Shown: positions 26,966 to 35,698 of the stretch, piece by piece
Layout: each line of letters starts with the position of its first letter
Numbering within the stretch: position 1 is the first letter of the stretch
NCBI GenBank assembly: GCA_036381595.1
Contig: DASVCN010000041.1
Coordinates: 124,001-188,000, forward strand
Reading direction: 5' to 3'
DNA: 64,000 nucleotides
Source: Trueperaceae bacterium
GTDB lineage: Bacteria > Deinococcota > Deinococci > Deinococcales > Trueperaceae
The notes under the pieces: model-generated
Databases searched by the model: none
Seen by the model: only the letters and a program-made list of their open reading frames with translations
What the model was told of the DNA's origin: nothing
Position numbers and translations under genes: made by a program

Positions 26966-28080
26966 CCGTCGTCCTCGCCGCTGCCCGGACCCGCCGGCTC
27001 CACCTCGATGCCGTCGAGGAAGATGGAAGCTCCTACCGGTCTGAGCCCTTCCGGCGCCGGAGCATCTCGCGCGGCCTGGCGGTCGAAGGTCTTCACGGTG
27101 TCGATGAGCAGGGTGACCGCTCCAGGATCGGTCTGCGGCAGGATCCCGTGTCCCAGGTTGAAGATGTGGGGGCCGCCGAGGCCCTCGTGGAGGACGCGCT
27201 GCGCCTCGGCGACGAGGGTTCTTGGCGGCGCCAGCAGCAGAGACGGATCAAGGTTCCCCTGCAGGACCTTGCCGGGGAGTCGTTCGCGGACGAAGGAGAG
27301 CGGCTGCCGCCAGTCAACACTCACCACCTCGGCCGGAAGCTGGGCGATCTCGCCGTAGAGGTGGGCGGCGTCCACGGCCAGGTAGATGCGCGCTACCCGA
27401 AGCCCCGCCATGGCCTCCAGCACCCGCTTGTTGTACGGGCGGCCGAACTCGGCGTAGGAGCGGGCGTCGTGAAGTCCAGCCCACGAGTCGAAGAGCTGGA
27501 CGGCCTGAGCGCCGGCTTCGACCTGGAGGGTGAGGTAGCGGATCGTGACCTCGGTCAGCTTGTCCAGAAGGGCGTGGGCTGCGATCGGCTCCTGCCGCAG
27601 GAAGGCGCGGAATTCGGCATAATCCTTGGAGCCGCCTCCCTGCACCATGTAGGTGGCGAGGGTCAGCGGTGCGCCGGCGAAGCCGATGACGGGCACCGGG
27701 GACTCCCTGCGTATCAACCGGAGCGCATCGGCGACGAACGGAGCGATCTCCTCCTGAGATGGGATCCGGAGGGACTCCACCTCCTTCGCTGTCCGCACCG
27801 GCTGCTCGAAAACCGGCCCCGGCTGGAAGTCGAGGGCAAGGCCCATGGCCGGCAGCGGCGTCATTATGTCGGAGAACAGGATGGCAGCGTCGACGCCGTA
27901 GCGCCTGACCGGCTGGAGGGTCACTTCGGCGGCCAGTTCCGGAGTTCGGGCCAGTTGCCAGAAGCTGTGCTTCTCCTTCAGGGCCCGGTACTCGGGCAAG
28001 TGACGGCCGGCCTGCCGCATTATCCAGATTGGAGCGTTCGGGGTGTCGTCGCCGTTGGCGGCGCGCAGGAACAGGCTCAA
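26962..28080 (-). CDS. hemE: Uroporphyrinogen decarboxylase
   Basis: Removes four acetate carboxyls from uroporphyrinogen III to give coproporphyrinogen III. Motifs are PIWIMRQAGRHLPEYR (substrate arginines), the essential aspartate in ILFSDIMTPLPAMG, GFAGAPLTLATYMVQGGGSKDY, and LFDSWAGLHDARSYAEF; NLGHGILPQTDP is near the C-terminus. The start is best placed at TTG 28078-28080, which overlaps the response-regulator stop as TTGA and has GGAG eight bases upstream (372 residues). Coupling to the response regulator ties the two-component genes physically into haem synthesis. Confidence 0.94.
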   Translation of the reverse strand: MSLFLRAANGDDTPNAPIWIMRQAGRHLPEYRALKEKHSFWQLARTPELAAEVTLQPVRRYGVDAAILFSDIMTPLPAMGLALDFQPGPVFEQPVRTAKEVESLRIPSQEEIAPFVADALRLIRRESPVPVIGFAGAPLTLATYMVQGGGSKDYAEFRAFLRQEPIAAHALLDKLTEVTIRYLTLQVEAGAQAVQLFDSWAGLHDARSYAEFGRPYNKRVLEAMAGLRVARIYLAVDAAHLYGEIAQLPAEVVSVDWRQPLSFVRERLPGKVLQGNLDPSLLLAPPRTLVAEAQRVLHEGLGGPHIFNLGHGILPQTDPGAVTLLIDTVKTFDRQAARDAPAPEGLRPVGASIFLDGIEVEPAGPGSGEDDG

Positions 28081-28820
28081 GGGACAGTCTCCTCTCCATC
28101 CGGGGTGAAGCGGTAACCGGCGCCCCAGACGGTGTGAAAGTAGATCGGCGTTTCGGGATCGGGTTCGAAGAGGCGGCGCAGTCTCGTGACCAGCCGCTCC
28201 AGCGTCCGGCTGGAGGGGAACGGGTCCTCGCCCCACACCTCGTCGAGGATCTCGTCGCGGCTCACGACCTGGCCCGGTCGGGAGGCGAGCAGTTCGAGGA
28301 GCGCCAGCTCCCGCTCACCCAGCAGTTCGCGTCGGCCGTCCGCCAGCTGGGCCGTCCAGGCGCGGAAGTCGACTCGATGACCGCCGAAGGCGAGTTCGGA
28401 GCCTGCCGGCGCACCCCAGCCCTTCCGCTTGAGCAGGTTGCTCACCCTCAGCAGGAACTCGGGTAGATGGAACGGTTTGGGCAGATAATCATCGCCGCCG
28501 GCCTGCAGCCCCCGAACGCGGTCGTCGGGAAGGCCGCGGGCCGAGAGGAAGAGGACCGGTGTGGCGTCACCCTCCTGTCGCATCGTCTCGCACAGCTCGT
28601 AGCCGTTCATGCCTGGCAGCATCACGTCCAGGACGACCAAGTCCGGTTTGTCGGCCCGCCAAGAACGCCTTCCCGAGGTGCCGTCCCGGGCCACCTCGAC
28701 CCGGTAGCCCTCGTCCACGAGGTTGTCGGCCAGGACCTCGGCGAGGGTGGACTCGTCCTCGACGATGAGGACCGTGGGCCGTTCCGCGGCGGGCGCGGCT
28801 GTCTCCCTGGCCGCCGTCAC
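28077..28820 (-). CDS. OmpR/PhoB-family response regulator embedded in the haem operon
   Basis: A 247-residue DNA-binding regulator. The receiver domain starts PTVLIVEDES (Glu21, Asp22), with the phospho-acceptor Asp65 in LVVLDVMLPG, the switch residue in LFLSARG and the lysine in LPKPFHLPE. The winged-helix DNA-binding domain includes LLGERELALLELLASRPGQVVSRDEILDEVWG and RTLERLVTRLRRLFEP...GAGYRF. The GTG start at 28818-28820 overlaps the kinase stop as GTGA; the longer reading is unlikely. It lies between the kinase and hemE. Its signal and targets are unknown; control of haem synthesis or haem stress is the natural guess. Confidence 0.92.
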   Translation of the reverse strand: MTAARETAAPAAERPTVLIVEDESTLAEVLADNLVDEGYRVEVARDGTSGRRSWRADKPDLVVLDVMLPGMNGYELCETMRQEGDATPVLFLSARGLPDDRVRGLQAGGDDYLPKPFHLPEFLLRVSNLLKRKGWGAPAGSELAFGGHRVDFRAWTAQLADGRRELLGERELALLELLASRPGQVVSRDEILDEVWGEDPFPSSRTLERLVTRLRRLFEPDPETPIYFHTVWGAGYRFTPDGEETVP

Positions 28821-29986
28821 CCCGCGCCCTCCGCTCCCCGCAGCGGAGCCCCGGCAGCTGCCTGCCTGAGCGGAAGGACCACCGTGAAACGCGAGCCTCC
28901 CTGGTCTCGGTTCTCGCAGCGCACCCAACCGTTCATGGCCTCGACCGTGCTCCTCACAAGGTGCAACCCCAGCCCCATTCCCGGCGCCTCGCGGGTCATC
29001 TCATCACCCGAGCGGTAGAAACGTTCGAAGATCCGGCTGCGCTCCCCTTCGGGGATGCCTACCCCCCGGTCCTCCACGTGCAGCAGCGCCAGATCGGCCT
29101 CGTTCTCGACCCGCACCGTCACCTGCTTCACGTCTCCCGGGGTGTACTTCACAGCGTTGTCGAGGAGGTTCCCCAGGGCGATTGCGAAAGCGTTCTCGTC
29201 GAGCGAAACGGAGACGGGTTCCGGGGGCAGCTCGAGGGTGACGACCGCCCCCCGCGCTTCCAGGCTGGGCCGCAGGTGCTCGACCTGCTGCCTCACGAGC
29301 CGGTTGAGGTCGTGAGGGGCGAGCGGCGCCGGCACGTTCGCCTGTTCCAGTCGGGCACTGGCCAGAACCTGTTCGGAGGTCTGCTCGAGCCGGGTGATCT
29401 CGGCCGCCATCCGCTGCAGGTAGTTCCTGGACTTCTCCTGGTTGAGCGGCCTCATCAGCGCCGTTTCCACCAGCAGCCGCAGAGTGCTGAGGGGGGTCTT
29501 GAACTCGTGGGTGACAGCCGACATGAAGTTCTGCTGGCGGCGCTTGAGCTCACGCTCGTTGCGCAGCGTGGAAGCGATGAAGATGAGGCTCGCCAGGACG
29601 GTGAGCACGAAGAAGGGAACCTCGTAGGCGAACATCCTCAGGTAGCCACGCTGCTGGCCGACGAATCGGTCTCGCACCTGGCTGTCGATGGTGAAGCGGC
29701 CGTCCTCGCCAAGGGCCAGGTGCGGATACCGCTCGAGCAGCACATCGGCGGCTACGCTTCCGGCTGCCAGAGCCTCGTTCGCCGTCTCCAGGTCGCGTTG
29801 CCAATCCTCCAGTCGGTACTCCGTGACGTTGGACAGGTACCGTTCCTGGAACAGGACCCACCAACCGACCTGGGCCAGCACGAACAGGATTATGACGGTG
29901 AACGCTATCCGAGTGCCCAGTTGCGAGGCCGGGGTCCGCTGTCTCTTCCCACGCGACGACTTCGCCGACACCAGGCCTAGATCCAC
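28817..29986 (-). CDS. Sensor histidine kinase embedded in the haem operon
   Basis: A 389-residue membrane kinase. TM1 is at about 26-46 and TM2 at about 119-141. They enclose a small 70-residue extracytoplasmic sensor region rich in acidic residues. After a short linker comes the dimerisation box MSAVTHEFKTPLSTLR with phospho-accepting His160. The ATPase domain has the N box NLLDNAVKYTP, DRGVGIPEGERSRIFERFYR and GMGLGLHLV. The GTG start overlaps the hemB 3' end by 10 bases and the stop overlaps the response regulator by four, so the pair is translationally coupled into the haem operon. The sensed signal is not known. Confidence 0.92.
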   Translation of the reverse strand: MDLGLVSAKSSRGKRQRTPASQLGTRIAFTVIILFVLAQVGWWVLFQERYLSNVTEYRLEDWQRDLETANEALAAGSVAADVLLERYPHLALGEDGRFTIDSQVRDRFVGQQRGYLRMFAYEVPFFVLTVLASLIFIASTLRNERELKRRQQNFMSAVTHEFKTPLSTLRLLVETALMRPLNQEKSRNYLQRMAAEITRLEQTSEQVLASARLEQANVPAPLAPHDLNRLVRQQVEHLRPSLEARGAVVTLELPPEPVSVSLDENAFAIALGNLLDNAVKYTPGDVKQVTVRVENEADLALLHVEDRGVGIPEGERSRIFERFYRSGDEMTREAPGMGLGLHLVRSTVEAMNGWVRCENRDQGGSRFTVVLPLRQAAAGAPLRGAEGAG

Positions 29987-31038
29987 CCCTTCTCGAGCGC
30001 CTCGACCGCGTAGTAGCTCAGTATCAGGTCGGCGCCGGCGCGGCGGATCGCCAGCAGGCTCTCGTTCACCGCGCCTCTCTCGTCGAGCGCCCCGGCCGCG
30101 GCCGCCGCCTTGAGCATGGCGTACTCGCCCGACACCTGGTAGGCGACAAGCGGCAGGTTGGTCTGAGGCCGCAGCCGCGCGAGGACGTCGAGGTAGGGGA
30201 GCGCCGGTTTGACCATCAGCATGTCGGCCCCCTCCCGTTCGTCCAGGCTCGCCTCGCGAAGCGCCTCGCGGGCGTTGGCCGGGTCCATCTGGTAGGTACG
30301 TCGGTCTTTCGGCGCCCTGTCGTCCCCCTTGGGGGCCGAGCCGGCGGCGTCGCGGAAGGGACCGTAGAAGGCCGACGCGTACTTGACCGCGTAGGAGAGG
30401 ATGCCGACCTGCTCGTGACCGGCGGCGTCGAGGGCCCCCCGGATGGCGCCGACCCGGCCGTCCATCATGTCGGAAGGGGAGACGATGTCGGCACCGGCCT
30501 CGGCGTGGGTAAGCGCCATGCTCGCCAGACGAGCCAGGCTCGAGTCGTTGTCGACGACCACCCCGCGCGAAGTGTTGGCGAGCAAGCCGCAGTGACCGTG
30601 ATCGGTGTAACCGCAGAGGCAGACGTCGGTGATCAGAACCAGGTCGCTGCCGAACTCGCGCCGCGCCGCCCGCAGCGCCGAGGCCACCGGCCCCTCCGGG
30701 TCGTCGGCACGGTCCGCTCCGGGACCCTTGTCGCGCGCGGCCACCACGCCGAAGAGCACCGCCGAACGGACGCCCAGGCGCAGCGCCCGTTCAAGTTCCG
30801 GCAGGAGCCGGTCGGCCGAGAGTCGTGAGACGCCGGGAAGCGAAGCGATCGGTTGCACCTCGTCCTTGCCCGGCACCACGAAGTAGGGCATCACCAACTG
30901 CTCGGGCGCCAACCTGGTCTCGCTGACCAGGGAACGCAGCGCCGCCCCACTCCGCAGCCGCCGGGGCCGCTCCAGAGGGCGGGGCAACCCCTCGGTAGCG
31001 GAGGGACCGCGTTCGCGATCGGTTCGATCTTCGATCAT
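29977..31038 (-). CDS. hemB: Delta-aminolevulinic acid dehydratase (porphobilinogen synthase)
   Basis: Condenses two 5-aminolevulinates to porphobilinogen. The 353-residue protein has the zinc ligands Cys140, Cys142 and Cys150 in DVCLCGYTDHGHCG, marking the zinc-dependent type. The Schiff-base lysines are Lys219 in SYAVKYASAFYGPFRDA and Lys277 in MLMVKPALPYLD. YQMDPANAREAL is the family block. The first 25 residues are a charged extension. The ATG at 31036-31038 overlaps the hemD stop as ATGA. The gene directly precedes the kinase gene. Confidence 0.96.
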   Translation of the reverse strand: MIEDRTDRERGPSATEGLPRPLERPRRLRSGAALRSLVSETRLAPEQLVMPYFVVPGKDEVQPIASLPGVSRLSADRLLPELERALRLGVRSAVLFGVVAARDKGPGADRADDPEGPVASALRAARREFGSDLVLITDVCLCGYTDHGHCGLLANTSRGVVVDNDSSLARLASMALTHAEAGADIVSPSDMMDGRVGAIRGALDAAGHEQVGILSYAVKYASAFYGPFRDAAGSAPKGDDRAPKDRRTYQMDPANAREALREASLDEREGADMLMVKPALPYLDVLARLRPQTNLPLVAYQVSGEYAMLKAAAAAGALDERGAVNESLLAIRRAGADLILSYYAVEALEKGWI

Positions 31039-31721
31039 GCCAGCACCCTTTCCAAGGCAGCCAGGGTTGCCTGAGCCGTAGGCTCCTGAGCCTCCTCGCA
31101 GCGCCAGCCGCGTGAGCGGACGGCAGCGGAAGTCGTCTCTCCCAGGGTAACGAGTCGGGAGCGGCTGCCGACTTCGGTGGGCAACGCCTCGACGGCGCTC
31201 GGGCTGGCCAGCACCAGCGCGTCGGCACCGTCCCCCCGCCACGGCTGCGGGCGGGTGTCATAGACGACGAGGGGCCGCGTGGCGAAACCCGCCTCGCCCA
31301 GCTCCTGCTCGAGCGTTTCCAGCGCCCTGTTGCCGCGCGGGAGGCCGACCGGGCCTCGGGCCAGAGGGTGCGCCAGGAACGCGTGGGCGAGCCCTCGCGC
31401 GTTGTTGGGGGTGGCGACGAACGTGACCATGGCACCGACTTCCTGCAGAGCTGCGGCCGTGGCCGGTCCTACCGCCCCGATGAGCGGTCCCTCGGCGAAG
31501 CCGCCGAGTTCCTCGATCGCTTCGACCGTGCTGCGGCTGGTGATGAGTAGCCAGGGGAGCGACATGAGTGTCGCGGCGGCGGCCGCCGTCCGCTCGTCGG
31601 TGCGGGGAACAGTCTCCACCAGAGGGCTCCTGACGACCTCGAAACCGCGCTCCTCGAGGAGGGCCGCGAGGTCGTCGAGCCGGCCCGCCGAGTGAGTGAG
31701 GGCGACTCTCGGTCGCTTCAC
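31035..31721 (-). CDS. hemD: Uroporphyrinogen-III synthase
   Basis: Closes and inverts ring D of hydroxymethylbilane. Family sequence conservation is low. The 228-residue length, the start RVALTHSAGRLDDLAALLEERGFEVVRSPLVET, the central LLITSRSTVEAIEEL and IGAVGPATAAALQ, and the late ALVLASPSAVEAL all match the two-domain HemD fold. It is joined by four-base overlaps to hemC upstream and hemB downstream. Context makes the call firm. Confidence 0.9.
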   Translation of the reverse strand: MKRPRVALTHSAGRLDDLAALLEERGFEVVRSPLVETVPRTDERTAAAAATLMSLPWLLITSRSTVEAIEELGGFAEGPLIGAVGPATAAALQEVGAMVTFVATPNNARGLAHAFLAHPLARGPVGLPRGNRALETLEQELGEAGFATRPLVVYDTRPQPWRGDGADALVLASPSAVEALPTEVGSRSRLVTLGETTSAAVRSRGWRCEEAQEPTAQATLAALERVLA

Positions 31722-32635
31722 GAGTTGCCCCTCAGGACCGCCGGGTCGGGTCGGCCGAGCGCTTCGAAGGCCAGCATGGCCGCTCCTTCGGAGGAGGCGT
31801 GCTCGACGAGGACGCCCTGCCCCTCGTACCAGGCGCGCAGTCGCACGAGCTCGCCGTCGAGCTGGGCGTGAGCGCCCAGGGCGAGTTGGCAGCCTCCCTG
31901 CAGCATCGCCATCAGCCCGCGCTCGGCTGAAATCGCTCGGTGATCTCGGACGTTGTGGAGGTCGGTGAGGACGGCGGCCAGCTCGAAGTCCCCGCGGCGG
32001 ATCTCGAGCGCGAGCGCACCCTGGGCTGGCGCGGGGACGAGGAGTGCGGGATCGAGGGTGTATACCTCGAGGCCCCCCAGGTCGAGAGCGAGCCGTCCGA
32101 GTCCGGCAGCGGCCAGGATGATCGCTTCGTAGTCGCCGCTGCGCAGCTTGCCTACCCGGGTCGGCACGTTCCCTCGCAGGTCGTCGAGTTCCAGGTCGGG
32201 CCGCAGCGCCGCCAGCTGCTTCCGGCGCCTGACCGCGCTGGTGCCCACCCGCGAGCCGTTGCGCAACGGCAGGGCCGCGGGCCGTTCGTCGTAGGCGCCC
32301 GGTAGCGCGAGGAGCACGTCGCGCGGGTCGGCCCTTTCGGGAACGGCCGCGATCTCGAGACCGGGCGCGCTCTCAGAGGGGAGGTCTTTGTGGGAGTGCA
32401 CCGCGAGGTCCGCGTCACCCGCCAGGACCGCATCCTGCACCGCCTTGGTGAAGAAGCCCTGGCCCTCCATCCGTTCGAACGGTCGGCTGTCGATGTCGCC
32501 CTGCGTCACCACAGGGACCAGTTCGGCTCGGTGCCCGAGCTCGCCCAGCCGGGAGCGCACGTACTCGGCCTGCCACAGGGCCAGGGCGCTCCCGCGGGTG
32601 GCGATGCGGATCGTTCCACCACTCCAGCCGCTCAT
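31718..32635 (-). CDS. hemC: Porphobilinogen deaminase (hydroxymethylbilane synthase)
   Basis: Polymerises four porphobilinogens into hydroxymethylbilane. The 305-residue protein has IRIATRGSALALWQA at the N-terminus. It continues with VVTQGD, the catalytic aspartate in AVHSHKDLPS (Asp84), GTSAVRRRKQLAALRPDL and LRGNVPTRVGKL. Cys249 in LQGGCQLALGAHA carries the dipyrromethane cofactor. The ATG at 32633-32635 overlaps the hemA stop; the longer reading adds a Gly/Arg stretch that overlaps hemA and is rejected. Confidence 0.95.
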   Translation of the reverse strand: MSGWSGGTIRIATRGSALALWQAEYVRSRLGELGHRAELVPVVTQGDIDSRPFERMEGQGFFTKAVQDAVLAGDADLAVHSHKDLPSESAPGLEIAAVPERADPRDVLLALPGAYDERPAALPLRNGSRVGTSAVRRRKQLAALRPDLELDDLRGNVPTRVGKLRSGDYEAIILAAAGLGRLALDLGGLEVYTLDPALLVPAPAQGALALEIRRGDFELAAVLTDLHNVRDHRAISAERGLMAMLQGGCQLALGAHAQLDGELVRLRAWYEGQGVLVEHASSEGAAMLAFEALGRPDPAVLRGNS

Positions 32636-33819
32636 TCCACCGCCCCCCGTCCTTCCTCCTCGTCGAGCAGGCCCGCCTCCCACAGGAACGTCTTGGCCGC
32701 TTCCAGTCCGTGCTCCCGCGCGACGGCGCGCAGCCCCTTGACCGGCACGTGCGCGAACTTGTGGGCCAGGCGCCTCGCCTCGTCATCGGGCAAGCGCTCG
32801 CCGATCGTCTGCAGGTACAGCTCCCGCAACCGCTTTATCGCGGGCCCCAACTGCCTCTCGGCCCACTCGTCGATCGCACGCTCGAGCTCGTCGCGTACGA
32901 GCTTCTCGGCCTCGGCCAGACGGCCCCCCAGCTCTTCGCGCCGGCGCGCGCCCGCCAACTGCAGCGTGTCGACGTCCAGCACGCGGATGCTCCTGGCTGC
33001 CGCCGCCTCCCGATCGACGTTGCGCGGGATTCCCATGTCGATCGCCAAGCGCAAGCCGGGCATCCTCGCAAGGGTCTCGCGGCCCAGCAACTTGCCCACG
33101 GGAGTGGCGGTGACGACGGCGGTGACGTCGGGCGGAGCCTCGATGAACCTGTCCAGGGTGGCGTGTTCCCCCCCCAGATGGCGCGCCAGCTGGCGAGCCC
33201 GCTCCTCGGAACGATTCACTACCAGCAGCCTCACCCCATCGAGAGCAGCGATCGTCTTGGCCGCTAGCGTGCCCATCTCGCCGGCGCCCAGCACGGCCAC
33301 GAGGTCTCCGGGTGCGAGGGTCCTCTCCAGCTCGGGCCTGGCCAGCGAGAAGAGCGAGGTGTTCATGGGGGCCAGGGCAACCTCTCGCCTCACCCTCTTG
33401 GCGATCCTCAGCGCGGCGTCGAAGGCGTAGGCGGTGGTGGCGCCAGTAGTGCCCTGGCGCTGAGCCTGAGCGTACGCTTCGCGCACCTGGCGCATTATCT
33501 GGTCTTCGCCCGGGTTCAGCGAATCGAGCGAGGCGGCGATACGGATGAGCTGCTCGAGCGCGGCGTCACCCAGGTAGGCGTAAGGCCTTCGCTCCACCCC
33601 TGCGGGGGTCAGCCGGGTTCTCGCCTCCTCGGCCGAGAGGCCTTCGGGAAGGGCCAGGACAACGTCCCAGCGGTTGCAGGTAACGATCGGCACGAACTCG
33701 GAGAGGCCGAGTGAGTTGAGGCTTCCCTGTGCGTCGTCGCCGAACGCGCTCTGCCACGCCTCGAGCGCGCTGGCGCCGCCGCGCCTGTGGGATACGCCGA
33801 TAAGGGCAAGTCGTTCCAC
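32632..33819 (-). CDS. hemA: Glutamyl-tRNA reductase
   Basis: Reduces glutamyl-tRNA to glutamate-1-semialdehyde with NADPH, the first committed C5-pathway step. The 395 residues show the N-terminal block LIGVSHRRGG with the nucleophile Cys48 in IVTCNRWD. GEDQIMRQVREAYAQA, the Rossmann motif LGAGEMG and a C-terminal dimerisation helix follow. The start is GTG at 33817-33819 with GAGG upstream. It heads the haem gene chain; the gap to the upstream response regulator is 75 bases, so an internal promoter or cotranscription are both possible. hemL is not in the window. Confidence 0.95.
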   Translation of the reverse strand: MERLALIGVSHRRGGASALEAWQSAFGDDAQGSLNSLGLSEFVPIVTCNRWDVVLALPEGLSAEEARTRLTPAGVERRPYAYLGDAALEQLIRIAASLDSLNPGEDQIMRQVREAYAQAQRQGTTGATTAYAFDAALRIAKRVRREVALAPMNTSLFSLARPELERTLAPGDLVAVLGAGEMGTLAAKTIAALDGVRLLVVNRSEERARQLARHLGGEHATLDRFIEAPPDVTAVVTATPVGKLLGRETLARMPGLRLAIDMGIPRNVDREAAAARSIRVLDVDTLQLAGARRREELGGRLAEAEKLVRDELERAIDEWAERQLGPAIKRLRELYLQTIGERLPDDEARRLAHKFAHVPVKGLRAVAREHGLEAAKTFLWEAGLLDEEEGRGAVE

Positions 33820-33894
33820 CGAATCCTCATCTTAGTTCGTCCGTGGCAGGGCAAATGTCTCGAGTGCCGGCAAGGGTCGCTTCCAGTCCCCGGG

Positions 33895-34494
33895 TCAGAG
33901 CCACCCCTTCTCCCTGGCGATGCGGGCAGCGTCCACCCGGTTGGCTGCGCCGAGCTTGGATATCGCCTCGGAGAGGTAGTTCCGAACGGTGCCGTCGCTC
34001 AGGTGCAGGGAGCGGGCGATCTCGGCGCTGCTCCGCCCCGCCCCGGCCAGCCGCAGCACCTGTCGCTCCCGATCGCTGAGCGGGTCCTGCTCGCCCCACG
34101 CCTCGGCGGCCAGTTCCGGGTCCACGGCGCGGCCCCCGGCGTGAACGCGTCGTATCGCCTCGGCCAGCTTCGCCGCCGGGGAGTCCTTGAGCAGATAGCC
34201 GGAGGCGCCGGCGTCGAGCGCCCTGCGCAGGTAGCCGCCGCGGGCGAAGGTGGTGAGGATGATGACGCGGGTTCCGGAGAGGCCTTTCACCTTGGTCGCC
34301 AGCTCGAGGCCACTGAGCTCGGGCATCTCGATGTCGGTGAGGAGGATGTCGGGCTGCAGGCGCTCGACCGCCTCGAGCGCCTGGGCGCCATCGCCGGCCT
34401 GCGCGACTACCTCGATGTCGCTCTCCAGCTCCAGCAGCGCCGCCAACGCGCCCAGGACCATCCCCTGGTCCTCCGCGATCACGACCCGGATCAT
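33895..34494 (-). CDS. NarL/LuxR-family response regulator
   Basis: A 199-residue regulator. The receiver is VVIAEDQGMVLGAL with phospho-acceptor Asp54 in ILLTDIEMPELSG, and the switch and lysine residues are in IILTTFARGGY and GYLLKDSP. The LuxR helix-turn-helix is DPLSDRERQVLRLAGAGRSSAEIARSLHLSDGTVRNYLSEAISKLGAANRVDAARIA. Its start overlaps the kinase stop by four bases. The resemblance to DesR-type regulators plus the ABC-2 exporter upstream suggests it controls that exporter, as in many antibiotic- or lipid-responsive systems. The effector is unknown. Confidence 0.9.
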   Translation of the reverse strand: MIRVVIAEDQGMVLGALAALLELESDIEVVAQAGDGAQALEAVERLQPDILLTDIEMPELSGLELATKVKGLSGTRVIILTTFARGGYLRRALDAGASGYLLKDSPAAKLAEAIRRVHAGGRAVDPELAAEAWGEQDPLSDRERQVLRLAGAGRSSAEIARSLHLSDGTVRNYLSEAISKLGAANRVDAARIAREKGWL

Positions 34495-35627
34495 CCGGTC
34501 GGCTCCGCCTCGCGGCTCTCGAGGGGTCTCGTGGACGGCTGCTCGCTGGGCAGGGTCACGACGAGCCTCGTCCCCACTCCCGGTCCGGAACCGTGCTCGA
34601 CACTGCCGCCCAACGACTCGACCCGCTCATGCATCCCCGTCAGGCCGGACCCTTCCGGCTCCTGCATCCCCCTGCCGTCGTCCTCGACCGTCAGCCTGAC
34701 GATCCCGCCCTCTGCCGACAGCGTCACCTGGCAGCTGCTGGCGGCCGAATGGCGGACGACATTGGTGGCCCCTTCGCGCAGCGCCAGCACCAGCACGCCC
34801 TCGGCGACCGGAGGGAGCTCCACCGGCTCGAGGCTGCTCACGAACCGGATGCCGGCCGCCTCGAGTGCCGATTCGACGCTCGCCAGTTCCGCGCGGATGC
34901 CCCGGGACCGGTAGCCGCGCACCGCAGCCCGCACCTCGGCGAGTGCCTGGCGTGAGATGTCCTCCACGTCGCGCATCTCCCTGACGGCGAGCTCCAGATC
35001 GCGTTCGACCAGCCGTGAGGCGAGCTCGGCCTTGAGGGTGATGGTGGAGAGGGTGTGCCCCAGGAGGTCGTGAAGGTCCCGCGCGATCCTCTCCCGCTCG
35101 GCGATCTTGGCGAGGTTCTCGATCTCCTCCTGGGCGCGCCGCAACTTGGAGTTCGCTCGCTCCCGCTGCGCTTCGAAGATGTTGACGGTGCCGATGAGCA
35201 CGACCATCAGCGAGACCGGCACCAGGTAGAAGAGGGTGTACGGCCAGGGGATACCCGAGTAGAGGGCAGAGAAGGGCACCAGCAGGAGGATGCCCACGAT
35301 CAGGCCCGCGGCCCGGCGCGGCGGCAGGGCGAAACCGACGGCAGCTGAGGCGTAGATGAAGAAGCTCCCCGCCCCGGAGTTGAGCGGCACGAAGAGGAGC
35401 CCGAGGAGGCTCATGACGGCGATGCTGAGGAGCCGACCGCGCCTCCCGCTCGTCCAACTGTAGAAATAGACGGGCAGGAAGATCGCGATCATCAGCGGCA
35501 CCAGTGCCCAGTCGAGCCAGGTCGCCTGCGGATCGAAGATCGGCTGCGAGAAGAGGAAGAGCAGCCAGATCAGGTAGATGTAGGCCACGGGCGCCGCCCG
35601 GGGGAGGTCGAGTCGAGGCATCGACAT
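34491..35627 (-). CDS. DesK-like sensor histidine kinase (HisKA_3)
   Basis: A 378-residue kinase with a hydrophobic N-terminal half of about five membrane spans (12-150), a coiled-coil-like linker RANSKLRRAQEEIENLAKIAERERIARDL and phospho-accepting His186 in RDLHDLLGHTLSTI, the HisKA_3 motif. The C-terminal ATPase domain has LREGATNVVRHSAA, VEDDGRGM and GLTGMHERVESLGG. Membrane-embedded N-termini of this sort sense lipid order or envelope drugs in other bacteria. It is coupled to the response regulator and lies 71 bases after the permease gene. Confidence 0.9.
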   Translation of the reverse strand: MSMPRLDLPRAAPVAYIYLIWLLFLFSQPIFDPQATWLDWALVPLMIAIFLPVYFYSWTSGRRGRLLSIAVMSLLGLLFVPLNSGAGSFFIYASAAVGFALPPRRAAGLIVGILLLVPFSALYSGIPWPYTLFYLVPVSLMVVLIGTVNIFEAQRERANSKLRRAQEEIENLAKIAERERIARDLHDLLGHTLSTITLKAELASRLVERDLELAVREMRDVEDISRQALAEVRAAVRGYRSRGIRAELASVESALEAAGIRFVSSLEPVELPPVAEGVLVLALREGATNVVRHSAASSCQVTLSAEGGIVRLTVEDDGRGMQEPEGSGLTGMHERVESLGGSVEHGSGPGVGTRLVVTLPSEQPSTRPLESREAEPTG

Positions 35628-35698
35628 CGATTATCTCCGGCCTGGCTCGGGGAAGCCAGCCGACGGCTCCCCCGAGCGGAGGCGAGGAGGATCAGTGC

